Source: Phaeobacter sp. G2
GTDB taxonomy: Bacteria > Pseudomonadota > Alphaproteobacteria > Rhodobacterales > Rhodobacteraceae
Direction: 5' to 3'
NCBI GenBank assembly: GCA_025163595.1
Contig: CP104105.1
Location: 1-64,000 of the forward strand
DNA: 64,000 bases
Shown here: piece by piece, positions 25,350 to 37,400 of the stretch
Position numbering within the stretch: the first letter of the stretch is position 1
Layout of the letters: every line of letters starts with the position of its first letter
Translations under genes and position numbers: made by a program
The notes under the pieces: model-generated
Databases searched by the model: none
What the model was told of the DNA's origin: nothing
Seen by the model: the letters and a program-made list of their open reading frames with translations, nothing else

Positions 25350-26153
25350 ATGACCCCTGAAGAGCATTTGCGTGCTGGTGATCCGGACCTGGCTCTCGCG
25401 GCGCTGCAAGAGCAGGTGCGCGCGGATCCGTCTAATGCAAAGCTGCGGATTTTCCTGTTTCAACTGCTCTGCATCCTGGGGGATTGGAAGCGGGCGGTTG
25501 CTCAGTTGCGGCTCAGCGCTGAGCTGGACGCAAATGCCACCGTCATGGCGCAGGCCTACCGCGAGGCAATCCTGTGCGAGGTCTACCGCGAAAAGGTTTT
25601 TAAGGGTGAAAAAGACCCGCTGATCCTGGGTGAACCAGAGGCCTGGCTGGCGCAGTTGATCGAGGCACAAAAACAGCTGGCACAGGGCAATGTGGAGCAG
25701 GCAACGGCCCTGCGAGAGGCGGCCTATGAGGCGGCACCCACAACCGCCGGGACTGTGAACGGGACCGCGTTTGACTGGATTGCCGATGCGGATATGCGTC
25801 TTGGTCCAGTGCTTGAGGTGATCCTCAACGGGCGCTATTTCTGGATCCCCTTTGCGCAGATCCAAAGTCTTGAAATTGATGAACCCTCTGATCTGCGCGA
25901 TACAGTTTGGATGGCCGGTACATTAACCCTGGCCAATGAGGGCGCGCTGGCGGTGCTGATCCCGACGCGCTATCCGGGCAGCGAAACAGCAGAATCCGGG
26001 GTCAAACTGGCCCGGCTGACCAATTGGCAAGACCTGGGCGGCGGCGCCTACATCGGTCTTGGCCAACGGCTTTTGACCATCGGTGAGGAAGACTTTGCGC
26101 TGATGGATATTCGGCAGCTCAAGATTGGCGCGCAGGACGGCCCTGATGGCTGA
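25350..26153 (+). CDS. tagJ: T6SS accessory protein TagJ (ImpE family)
   Basis: A 267-residue ImpE/TagJ protein. The N-terminal part is TPR-like (LRAGDPDLALAALQEQVRAD, ILGDWKRAVAQL) and the C-terminal part has FDWIADADMRLGPVLEVILN and FWIPFAQIQSLEIDEPSDLRD. TagJ binds the TssB N-terminus and modulates ClpV action on the sheath. The ATG at 25350 follows GGCGGAG and is preferred to the TTG six bases upstream. It overlaps tssE by eight bases. Confidence 0.9.
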   Translation: MTPEEHLRAGDPDLALAALQEQVRADPSNAKLRIFLFQLLCILGDWKRAVAQLRLSAELDANATVMAQAYREAILCEVYREKVFKGEKDPLILGEPEAWLAQLIEAQKQLAQGNVEQATALREAAYEAAPTTAGTVNGTAFDWIADADMRLGPVLEVILNGRYFWIPFAQIQSLEIDEPSDLRDTVWMAGTLTLANEGALAVLIPTRYPGSETAESGVKLARLTNWQDLGGGAYIGLGQRLLTIGEEDFALMDIRQLKIGAQDGPDG

Positions 26154-26643
26154 CAAGATGCTTGCCGAACGGCTGCAACCCTCGCTTTTGGACCGGCTGA
26201 CAGACAATGACCCTACCAACCGCAAAGAAACGCGTGACAGCCGGGTCATCGACCTCAACAGGCTGCGGGAGATCATCCAGCGGGATCTGTCGTGGTTGCT
26301 CAATACCCAGAACGCGGGCAATCAGATTGATGTAGATCGCTACCCCTTGGCCTCGGCTTCGGTGGTGAATTTTGGGTTGAGCGAAGTCACTGGCGAATTC
26401 AGTACCACTGAGAAAGCCGAAAAGATCCGTCGCGCAATTGAACAGGCGGTGACCAATTTTGAACCCCGTATCATCGAAGGCACGGTGGATGTGCAATTGA
26501 TCGGCGATGTTGATGTGGCGGGCATGACCATCGGGCTGGATATTCGTGCCGACATGTGGGCCCAGCCCCTGCCGTTGGAGCTGTATCTGCGCAGCAAGGT
26601 CGATGTGACCACGGGTGAGGTGACGATGGAAAGGGGGCTCTAG
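26146..26643 (+). CDS. tssE: T6SS baseplate protein TssE (gp25-like)
   Basis: A 165-residue gp25-like lysozyme-fold protein without catalytic role. Signatures are LQPSLLDRLTD near the start, SRVIDLNRLREIIQRDLSWLL, ASSVVNFGLSE-type segments and FEPRIIEGTVDVQL near residue 105. It is the sheath-nucleating part of the TssEFG baseplate wedge. The start at 26146 lies within the end of tagJ; tssF follows two bases after its stop. Confidence 0.92.
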   Translation: MADKMLAERLQPSLLDRLTDNDPTNRKETRDSRVIDLNRLREIIQRDLSWLLNTQNAGNQIDVDRYPLASASVVNFGLSEVTGEFSTTEKAEKIRRAIEQAVTNFEPRIIEGTVDVQLIGDVDVAGMTIGLDIRADMWAQPLPLELYLRSKVDVTTGEVTMERGL

Positions 26644-26645
26644 CC

Positions 26646-28523
26646 ATGGATACCCGCCTTTTAGGCCACTATGAAAACGAGCTGAACTATCTGCGCGACA
26701 TGGGAGCTGAATTTGCCGCTGCCTACCCCAAGATCGCGTCGCGTCTGGGGATGGAGGGGGTCGAGGTTCTTGACCCCTATGTGGAACGGTTGCTTGAAGG
26801 CGTCGCCTTTTTGTCAGCTCGTGTCCAGCTGGAGCTGGAACTGCAGTATCCGAATTTCACCTCCAACCTGCTGGAGATCATCTATCCGCATTATCTGGCT
26901 CCGACGCCATCGATGATGATTGCGCATTTTGAACCTGACCCGACCAACTCTGCCGTCAAAAGTGGCTATCTGATGCCGCGCGGTTCGGTGCTGCGCTCGC
27001 GTCTGGATGAGGGCGCGCAGACCCCTTGCGAGTTTCGCACCGCAGCGGATCTGACACTTTGGCCGGTGGAGATTTCCGAGGCGCAGTATATTGACGGGCG
27101 CGGTGATCTGGTCGCGGCAGGTGTTGCCACCGGATATGAGGCCCGCGCCGGTATCCGCCTGCGACTAAAGCGTTCTGATGGGGAACCGCTGCGCGATCTC
27201 GACATGGACCGGTTGCAGATCTACCTGGGCAGCGCCGCAGGCAACAGCTGGCCGCTGCTGGAACTGCTGTGCACCCAGGTGCAGGGCATTGTTGCCCGCT
27301 CGACTGACCGCCGGGCCGATTGGCATTTGCCGCTGCCTGAGGGCCGTGTTGTGCAAAAGGGATTTTCACGCGAGGAGGCGCTTTTGCCGGTGCCGGCGCG
27401 GGTATTTGATGGCTACCGGCTGTTGCAGGAATTCTTTGCAATGCCCGAGCGGTTCCGCTTTGTCGAACTGCAGGGGCTGCGCCCGGCGCTGCAAAAGGCC
27501 GAGGGCGACGAGGTGGATCTGTATATTCCGCTGCGCGAAGGCCTGCGCGAGGCGTCTCAGGTGGTGTTGCCCGAGGTTTTTCAGCTCAATTGTATTCCTG
27601 CGGTGAACCTGTTTGAAAAACGCTGTGACCGGGTCCGTATGACGGTGCGCGATACCGAACACCAGGTTGTTCCCAACCGGACTGCCGGTCTGGATTTTGA
27701 AATCTATGCGTTGAAAAAGGTGACGGGCATCAGTGGCGAGGGCGCCGATGATGTGGAGTTTCGGCCCTTTTATTCAGCAAATGATTTCACCGCGGCAGGG
27801 GAAACCCACCCGGCCTATTACACCTTAAAGCGCCGCATGCGGGAGCGGTCAGAAAAGGAACGCCTGCGCGGGGTGCGCTCCTCCTATCTGGGGTCCGAAA
27901 CCTACCTGACGCTGGTTGATCGCTCGCAAGCACCCTATGGGGCTGATCTGGAGCAATTGGCAGTTCAGGCGCTGTGCACCAATCGGGATCTGCCGCTGTT
28001 GCTGGCAACGGGCAACGAGAACGTCTTTCATCTGCCCGAAGGCGGCCCGGTGAAACAGATCAACCTACCGATTTCGCCTACACGGCCACATCCGTCTTTG
28101 GGGCAGGGCGATACCGCCTGGCGGCTGATTTCTCATCTGAGCCTGAACTATGTCTCCATTGCCGACAGCGGTCGGGGCAACGCGGCAGAGGCCCTGCGTG
28201 AGCTGGTGGGGCTTTATGCGCCGCTGGGCAATCGGGTGACGGAAAAGCAGTTGGAGGGCATCGTCTCGGTGTCCAGCCGCCCCATCGTGCGACGGATGAG
28301 CGACGAAATCCTGTCGACGGCGGTGCGCGGCATGGAAATTTCCATCGGCTTTGACGAGAGCTTTTTTGAAGGCAGCAATATCTATGCGCTGGGGGCCGTG
28401 TTGGAGCGGTTTTTCCATGGCTACGCCAGCATCAATACATTTACCGAAACGGTTCTGACGACCGAAAAACGAGGGGAAATCGCCAGATGGCGACCGCAAA
28501 AGGGCCTGGGCCGAATGATCTGA
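26646..28523 (+). CDS. tssF: T6SS baseplate protein TssF
   Basis: A 625-residue TssF (VasA/ImpG family). It begins MDTRLLGHYENELNYLRDMG, with the typical EFAAAYPKIASRLGM and VERLLEGVAFLSARVQLEL segments, and has the C-terminal SFFEGSNIYALGAVLERFF motif. It forms the baseplate wedge with TssG, TssE and TssK. The last 37 bases overlap the tssG start. Confidence 0.95.
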   Translation: MDTRLLGHYENELNYLRDMGAEFAAAYPKIASRLGMEGVEVLDPYVERLLEGVAFLSARVQLELELQYPNFTSNLLEIIYPHYLAPTPSMMIAHFEPDPTNSAVKSGYLMPRGSVLRSRLDEGAQTPCEFRTAADLTLWPVEISEAQYIDGRGDLVAAGVATGYEARAGIRLRLKRSDGEPLRDLDMDRLQIYLGSAAGNSWPLLELLCTQVQGIVARSTDRRADWHLPLPEGRVVQKGFSREEALLPVPARVFDGYRLLQEFFAMPERFRFVELQGLRPALQKAEGDEVDLYIPLREGLREASQVVLPEVFQLNCIPAVNLFEKRCDRVRMTVRDTEHQVVPNRTAGLDFEIYALKKVTGISGEGADDVEFRPFYSANDFTAAGETHPAYYTLKRRMRERSEKERLRGVRSSYLGSETYLTLVDRSQAPYGADLEQLAVQALCTNRDLPLLLATGNENVFHLPEGGPVKQINLPISPTRPHPSLGQGDTAWRLISHLSLNYVSIADSGRGNAAEALRELVGLYAPLGNRVTEKQLEGIVSVSSRPIVRRMSDEILSTAVRGMEISIGFDESFFEGSNIYALGAVLERFFHGYASINTFTETVLTTEKRGEIARWRPQKGLGRMI

Positions 28524-29524
28524 GCCTCTTTGACCGGTTGGTCGAAGCCCCTGAGGAACACCATGTTTTTCAGGCTCTCAGGGTATTGGAGGCACATTTT
28601 CGAGATCACCCCCGTCTGGGGGAGAGCCGCCGCCCTCGGCAGGATGCATTGCGTTTGGGGCAAGAGGCCGAGCTGGCCTTTCCCCCATCGACGATTGCGA
28701 ATTTCTCTGCGGCGACCAAAGAGGGGCCGGCGCGGTTGACCAATCGGTTCTTTGGTCTTTTTGGACCCCAGGGCCCTTTGCCGTTGCATCTGACCGAATA
28801 TGCGCGCGACCGCAAACGCAACCATCGCGACCCAACCATGGTTGCCTTTGCCGATATGCTGACGCACCGGATGATGTCGCTGCTCTATCGGGCCTGGGCT
28901 GAGGGCGCGCCGGCGGTGAGTTTTGATCGCGATGAAGACCCTTTGGCGGATCGCGTCGCGGCATTGGCTGGCTATCATGGCAAGGGGCTGCAGCACCGCG
29001 ATGAGATGCCGGATCTGGCCAAGCTGCATTTCACCGGCATCCTGGGGCAGGGGACCAAGACCCCTGCGGGGTTGGTGGCGATGCTGTCAGATTTCTTTTG
29101 TGTACCGGTACATCTGGAAGAGTTCGTCGGCAGTTGGCTGCAGCTGGAACCCGATGATCGCTGGCAGATGGGCCGGGGGCAGGGGGGCTTGGGCCAAAGC
29201 ACCAGCCTGGGCGAAAAGGTCTGGAGCCGCTCTGCCAAGTTCCGCCTGCGCATCGGCCCGCTAGGGTTGGAAGACTATGAGAGGCTGCTGCCGGGAGGCG
29301 CGGCGCTGGACCGTCTGCGCGCGATTGTGCGCAGCTATGTTGGTGATTTTCTGGATTGGGATGTGAACCTGGTTCTGTCCGGCGATGCGGTGCCCCGGTC
29401 GAGCCTCGGCGGCGAGACCCGGCTTGGCCATACCAGTTGGATCCGCAGCCGACCAGACCCGGACGCAGACCAGCCGGATGTCGATGATTTGTTTTTATAT
29501 CCCGGCGTCAGCTCGGGGATTTAA
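28487..29524 (+). CDS. tssG: T6SS baseplate protein TssG
   Basis: A 345-residue TssG (VasB/ImpH family). Recognisable are FFGLFGPQGPLPLHLTEYAR (about 86-105), FADMLTHRMMSLLYRAWAE, and LGEKVWSRSAKFRLRIGPLG near the C-terminus. It is the second wedge protein, binding TssF and TssK. It starts inside the end of tssF with GAGGGGAAA upstream. Confidence 0.94.
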   Translation: MATAKGPGPNDLSLFDRLVEAPEEHHVFQALRVLEAHFRDHPRLGESRRPRQDALRLGQEAELAFPPSTIANFSAATKEGPARLTNRFFGLFGPQGPLPLHLTEYARDRKRNHRDPTMVAFADMLTHRMMSLLYRAWAEGAPAVSFDRDEDPLADRVAALAGYHGKGLQHRDEMPDLAKLHFTGILGQGTKTPAGLVAMLSDFFCVPVHLEEFVGSWLQLEPDDRWQMGRGQGGLGQSTSLGEKVWSRSAKFRLRIGPLGLEDYERLLPGGAALDRLRAIVRSYVGDFLDWDVNLVLSGDAVPRSSLGGETRLGHTSWIRSRPDPDADQPDVDDLFLYPGVSSGI

Positions 29525-29549
29525 GAGTGCCTATAGGGAGTGAAGTACC

Positions 29550-32273
<2,724 letters not shown>

Positions 32274-32309
32274 GTGCGGTTTTGAAACGGGGAAGAGGAA
32301 GGAGATGAG

Positions 32310-33557
32310 ATGGTCAAACATGTGGTGATGGACATCAAGAACCTGGACATAAAAGTGTCTGGGCTGGAAATGGTAGATCCGCCAAAACTGTCGTTCAAAG
32401 TTGTGATCGAGCTGGATAAGAAAATGGAGAAGGGGGCCGACAAAGACCCTCTTTTGCAGCAGGAATTCCAGGCTGCTGCCAGCGACGTGCTGGATCAGAC
32501 CAAAGAGACAATTGAGAAGAAGTGTAAGATTTTCGACAAGCTCTTTGTCCAGATGGTGAACAAAGGCGCCTCTGAAAAGGAGATGCAGAAACAGCTGAAG
32601 GGCCTGAACGACGCCATCAAAAATGACGTCAAAGTTGCCGAAAAAGGCGCTGAACTGGCGGCCGCCAAAGCCTGGAGCGATCTGCAAAAGAAACGCAAGG
32701 AATGGTCCAAATTCAAGATCAAGATCGGCGTCTCGATTGTTGGCACGCTGGCTGGGCTGGCAGTCAGTATCGCGGCCATGGCGACCTCGCCCTTTTCCGG
32801 CGGTGCGGGGGCAGCCTTTGCGATTATTGGCTTTATCAAGTCTGGCGTCAGCTTGGCACAGGATGTGGGCAAGCTGGCCATTAACATAGACCAGTCCAAA
32901 GCCATTCTGGTCAAAAACCTGGCGGTGGTTGAAAAAGCGGCCTCAAACCCGGCCCTGAACGCCACAAACGAGGCCTCTGCCGCAGTTTTCCAGGAATTTC
33001 TGGGCGTGTCGCAACCTTCGGTCAAGACGGTTGAGGACGCGGCGGATACGCTGAAAGCGAAATATGCCCAGATGATCGTCAAGATGCATGACCTCTCCAA
33101 GACCCTGGCAAAGATCCTCAAGGAGCAGGATAAACTGAAGAAGGAGTTTTTGACCGAGGTCGGCAACAAGCTGAAAAAGCACCCGGTGAAGGATAAGAAA
33201 GCGCAGCTGGTGATGATCAGCAAGGCGCTGGATACTGCTCTGGCCAAAAACTATGCTGCGGTGCAAGGTGCCATTGACAAGATTCAGGCCATGTATGGCG
33301 CGGCGCGGAAATGGGCCGACAATATCAAGGATCTGATGAAGCGGGTCAAAGCGCTGACGATCAAGGATCCAAAGGCACTCAAGGTGTTCCGCGAAGCGCT
33401 GAAATTTGCAGCCCTCGGGTTGTCGCCAATAGATGGCAATTCCATCGCAACCGGGGTCAAGGATCTGGCGTTGGGGGTTGGCGGCGCAGCAGGCGGTTAT
33501 GTTTATGACAAACTGACCAGCAAAGCCCTGGATGGCACCGTTTTTGACGCGGCCTAA
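32310..33557 (+). CDS. Unknown long-helical protein with hydrophobic hairpin (possible pore-forming effector)
   Basis: I do not recognise this 415-residue, Lys-rich protein. A short N-terminal strand region (about 1-38) is followed by long amphipathic helices, then an Ala/Gly-rich hydrophobic region (about 138-190, VSIVGTLAGLAVSIAAMA and GAAFAIIGFIKSG), more long helices (about 195-380) and a Gly-rich tail (LALGVGGAAGGYVYDKL). Two long helical arms around a hydrophobic hairpin recall alpha-helical pore-forming toxins such as ClyA/HBL-like proteins, but no family motif is evident. It lacks a signal peptide, as expected for a T6SS cargo or cytoplasmic factor. It lies between clpV and the sodium channel, with a strong GGAAGGAG ribosome site. 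Confidence 0.6.
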   Translation: MVKHVVMDIKNLDIKVSGLEMVDPPKLSFKVVIELDKKMEKGADKDPLLQQEFQAAASDVLDQTKETIEKKCKIFDKLFVQMVNKGASEKEMQKQLKGLNDAIKNDVKVAEKGAELAAAKAWSDLQKKRKEWSKFKIKIGVSIVGTLAGLAVSIAAMATSPFSGGAGAAFAIIGFIKSGVSLAQDVGKLAINIDQSKAILVKNLAVVEKAASNPALNATNEASAAVFQEFLGVSQPSVKTVEDAADTLKAKYAQMIVKMHDLSKTLAKILKEQDKLKKEFLTEVGNKLKKHPVKDKKAQLVMISKALDTALAKNYAAVQGAIDKIQAMYGAARKWADNIKDLMKRVKALTIKDPKALKVFREALKFAALGLSPIDGNSIATGVKDLALGVGGAAGGYVYDKLTSKALDGTVFDAA

Positions 33558-33573
33558 CGGCTGAATATCAACC

Positions 33574-33595
33574 GCCGGGCGCTTTGATGCCCGGC
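33574..33595 (+). other. Intercistronic hairpin before the channel gene
   Basis: GCCGGGC and GCCCGGC form a seven-pair stem around an eight-base loop, 17 bases after the preceding stop. No U-run follows, so it is more likely an mRNA stability or processing element than a terminator. Confidence 0.5.
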
Positions 33596-33637
33596 AAAGT
33601 ACCGATGCAGTATCGCCATGACCAGTGGAGAAAACCC

Positions 33638-34495
33638 GTGAATGAGAGCGCCCAAACTCAGCAAACCCTACAAGACCGCGCCCGCGATTTTGTTGAGCGC
33701 CCGGTGGTGACCAATTCCATTCTTGGAATTATCATTTTCAACGCGGTGACCCTGGGATTGAGCACGTCGGATACCGTTACCCAACATGTCGGCGGCTTAC
33801 TGAGCGCGGTGGACAAACTGGTCCTCACGGTCTTTGTCGCCGAATTGGCGCTCAAATTGTTTGCCTATCGGATCAAGTTCTTTTCTTCCGCCTGGAACAT
33901 TTTTGACCTGCTGGTGGTCAGTGTTGGCCTGCTTCCGGACCGGCAGGGGCTGTCGGCGCTGCGGGGGCTGCGGGTTATTCGTGCATTGCGATTGCTGTCG
34001 GTGATCCCGCAGATGCGAAAGGTGGTGCAGGCACTGCTGGATGCGCTGCCGGGCATGGGCGCCGTGATCGTCATGATCTCGATCGTGTTTTACGTCTTTG
34101 GGGTGATGGCGACGCTGATGTATGGCGCGGCCTTTGACGAGTGGTTCGGCACCCTAGGACGCTCGCTTTATTCGCTGTTCCAGATCATGACCCTGGAAAG
34201 CTGGTCCATGGGCATCGTGCGGCCGGTGATGGAAGTCTATCCCATGGCCTGGTCCTTCTTTGTGCCCTTTATCGTCATTACCGCCTTTTCGGTGCTGAAC
34301 CTTTTTATCGGTTTGCTGGTCAATACCATGCAGTCAGCGGTGGAGGCCGAGGCCGAAGCCGAGTTTGAACAACTGCGGGACCTGGTGCGTAAGGAAACGG
34401 ATCTTGTGGATGCACATGTTCTGGAGCTGCACGCGGAGCTGAAGGCGCTGCGGCAAGAGCTTAGCGCGTTTAAGGGAGGTGAAAATGGCCGATAG
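33638..34495 (+). CDS. Bacterial voltage-gated sodium channel (NaChBac/BacNav family)
   Basis: About 285 residues, from a GTG with GGAG upstream; upstream in-frame ATGs read through a hairpin. Six membrane helices are readable: S1 (SILGIIIFNAVTLGL), S2 (LVLTVFVAELALKLF), S3 (WNIFDLLVVSVGLL), an S4 voltage sensor with arginines spaced every third residue (LRGLRVIRALRLLSVI), S5 and S6 (FFVPFIVITAFSVLNLFIGLL). The pore loop has the sodium-selective filter TLESWSMG (Thr at about residue 185). A C-terminal coiled coil (about 255-280) fits the tetramerising tail of this family. It sits inside the T6SS operon and its end overlaps the next start, so it should be co-expressed. Confidence 0.88.
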   Translation: MNESAQTQQTLQDRARDFVERPVVTNSILGIIIFNAVTLGLSTSDTVTQHVGGLLSAVDKLVLTVFVAELALKLFAYRIKFFSSAWNIFDLLVVSVGLLPDRQGLSALRGLRVIRALRLLSVIPQMRKVVQALLDALPGMGAVIVMISIVFYVFGVMATLMYGAAFDEWFGTLGRSLYSLFQIMTLESWSMGIVRPVMEVYPMAWSFFVPFIVITAFSVLNLFIGLLVNTMQSAVEAEAEAEFEQLRDLVRKETDLVDAHVLELHAELKALRQELSAFKGGENGR

Positions 34496-37400
34496 TTCGC
34501 AAAAATTCGTGGGCCGTAATCGGGCACCTCGGGTGCAGATCGAATATGATGTCGAACTTTACGGTGCTGAAAAGAAGGTGCAGCTGCCCTTTGTCATGGG
34601 CGTGATGAGCGACCTTCTGGGTAAAAGTTCCTCCCCACAGCCTGCCATTGCGGATCGCAAATTCCTTGAAATTGATGTGGATAATTTTGACGACCGCATG
34701 AAAGCCATGGCCCCACGGGCCGCCTTTACGGTGCCAAATACTCTGACCGGTGAGGGCAATCTCTCGATTGATCTCACCTTTGAGCGCATGAAGGACTTCA
34801 GCCCTGGTGCCATTGCGTCCAAAGTGGACAGCCTGCGGCCTTTGTTGGAGGCGCGCAATCAGCTGCAAACACTGATGGCCTATATGGATGGCAAATCCGG
34901 CGCCGAAGAGCTGATTGAGAAGATCCTGCAAAATCCCGCCTTGATGTCGACGCTGGCCGAAGGCGGGGCGACTTCTGCCGCGGATCAGGACAGTGCCCTT
35001 GGCAGCCTGCGAGCGCTTGAAGTGCCAGAAGCCGAGCCTGACACCAGCGATGACGTGCTTGCATCCCTGGCAGCACAACCCCCATCCGAGACGGTGCAGG
35101 GGGATGGCGTGTCTGACGCCCTTGCCAGCCTTGCAGCCAACACGCCAGAGGATCTGCCCCAGCCGGAGACGGGCGCTGAGACTGACGCCGCACTTGCGGC
35201 TTTAGCGGCCTCGGCCCCTCGCGAGCCCGCGCAGGCCGACACAGGTGAGACCGCGCTGGCAGCCCTGCGGAATCTGGACCCAGTTGCCGAAGATCCGCCA
35301 GAGGACACGACGGATGTCTTGGGGGATCTGGCCCGCGCTGGCGAAGAGCTCCAGCAGCCTGAAACCCCGTCCAATGACGGGATCCTTCAGGACCTGGCCG
35401 CCACAGAGATACCGGAAGCCGCCGCGCCAGACCCGCTGGCGGATATCCTGTCTGATCTCGACGCCGCGCAGCCCGAGCCTGAGGAAGGCGCGGACGATTT
35501 GGCGGATGTGTTGGGATCTTTGCAGGACGCGGCCCTACCGGAAGAAGGCTCAGATGATGGGGACCTGTCTGGTGCAATTTTGGACGAACTGGCGGCGCAA
35601 GAGCCGGAACCCGCAACCGATGCAGAAGCGGATGATCTTGCGGCGCTTCTGGATGATCTTTCTGCTGTCGCACCAGATGAGGCAGAACGCGAAGGTATCG
35701 ATCTGACCGAGGTTCTGGGATCTCTGGCGGACAGTGAGGCAGAGCCCGACAGCGTACCACAGGTGGGCGACATCCTGGCGGATGTTGTTACCAGCACGCC
35801 CGTCACCGCTGCAGAGGATGCAGTCGGCGATGATCTCGCGGATATTCTGGGCGCACTGGATCTGGGGGAAGAAACCGGGGGCTCTGAGGATGATGTGGAT
35901 TTGCAGGACATGTTGGCAGGGCTGGCACCTGCAGAACAGGACGTTTTGGATGACACTTCGGAGCTGGATGATGTGCTCGCCGGGCTGGAGCAAGCCGACG
36001 CGCCACTCGCACCAGAGGCCGCAAATGATCTGAATGATCTGCTGTCAGATTTGGCCAGTACAGCCCCCGCCGAAGATGGCGGGGACAGCGCCGAGGAAGC
36101 GAGCCTGGAGGGGCTGCTTGCCGATCTGGACCTGGAAGAAGACAGCCCGGACGCAGTGGTGGATGTGGACAGTATTTTGTCCGGCCTGGAGGCCGCGCCG
36201 GGCCCCAATCCCGCGCCCGGTGACGCTACCGAGGGCAGCGAGGCTGCTGAGACGAGCCTGTCGGAACTGCTGGGGGCAACAGACGGGGTGGAGACAGATC
36301 TGGATGATCTGCTGGGATCCTCCGACGCAGAGGGAGGCACTTCTGAGGAGGAGCTTGACCTTGATGATCTTCTGGGGGACCTGACCAGTGACTTTGCCGA
36401 GGACCTGGATGATCCAGAAGCGGCGACCGACAGCGCAGCCATCGACACCGCAAAGAGCGCGGGGCTCGACGATCTGTTGGCCGATTTGGACGATGCTGCC
36501 GACACTGGCCCGGTGGCGGAGAGCCAGGAGGACGTCGCGCTGGATCTGAGCGATGATCTGATGGATTTGGATGCGCTTCTTGGCGATCTCGAAAGTGATA
36601 CAGCCGCTGCGGATACCGCGCAGGGCGCGGAACTCGGGGGGGAGCAGGTCGAAGCTGAGCAACAGGCGGTTTTTGCCGAGCCTGAATTTGCCTATGGAAC
36701 CATCAGTGCAGAGCGCCCTGCCGCGCAGCAGTTGACCCGAAAGCGGTTTCGCATTGCCTTGTTTGGCGATTTCTCGGGCCGGGCAGCCCGTGGTCAGGTG
36801 GAAACCGGCGATGCGCTGGCGCAGCGGCCCGGCATCCTGTTGGATCCTGATACCGTCGAAGAGGTGATTGAAGGTTTTGCCAGCCCGTTGATCCTGCCCA
36901 TCGGTCAGAATGAGGGTGGCATTTCGGTCAAGCTAAAAGAATTTGACGACCTGCATCCAGATGAGTTGTTTGAAAAGGTTGCGCTGTTTTCCGAACTTGT
37001 GAGCCTGCGGGATCAGCTGCAGTCTGGGGTCACGGTTGAGCACGCCAGCCGCAGCCTGGCGGCCTGGGCCGCGCAATATGGCACGCCCATACGGGCGCCA
37101 AAACGGACCTCAGCCAGCAATTCGGTGCCAGCAGATCGGCGGTTGAGCGCCTTTCAACAGCTGATTGGCGATGCTGAAAATTCCCTGCGGGAGGCCTCAC
37201 CGATAGATGAGCTGCTGGCCCGGGTGGTTGGTCCCTATATTCGCGCCTTACCCAATCCAGAGGTGCCCGCGATGCAGGCGGCGGTGGATGCTGCCCTGTC
37301 GGACGCGATGCGCCTGGTGCTGCATCACCCGGAGTTTCAGGCGCTGGAGGCGCAGTGGCGCTCTTTGGATCTCATTGCCCGCTCGGTGGAGGTCGACGAC

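Noticed and set aside
35387..36505. 372-residue Ser/Ala-rich minus-strand frame
   Set aside because: It is the mirror of the Asp/Leu-rich linker of the TssB-TssC fusion; its composition is a shadow effect.
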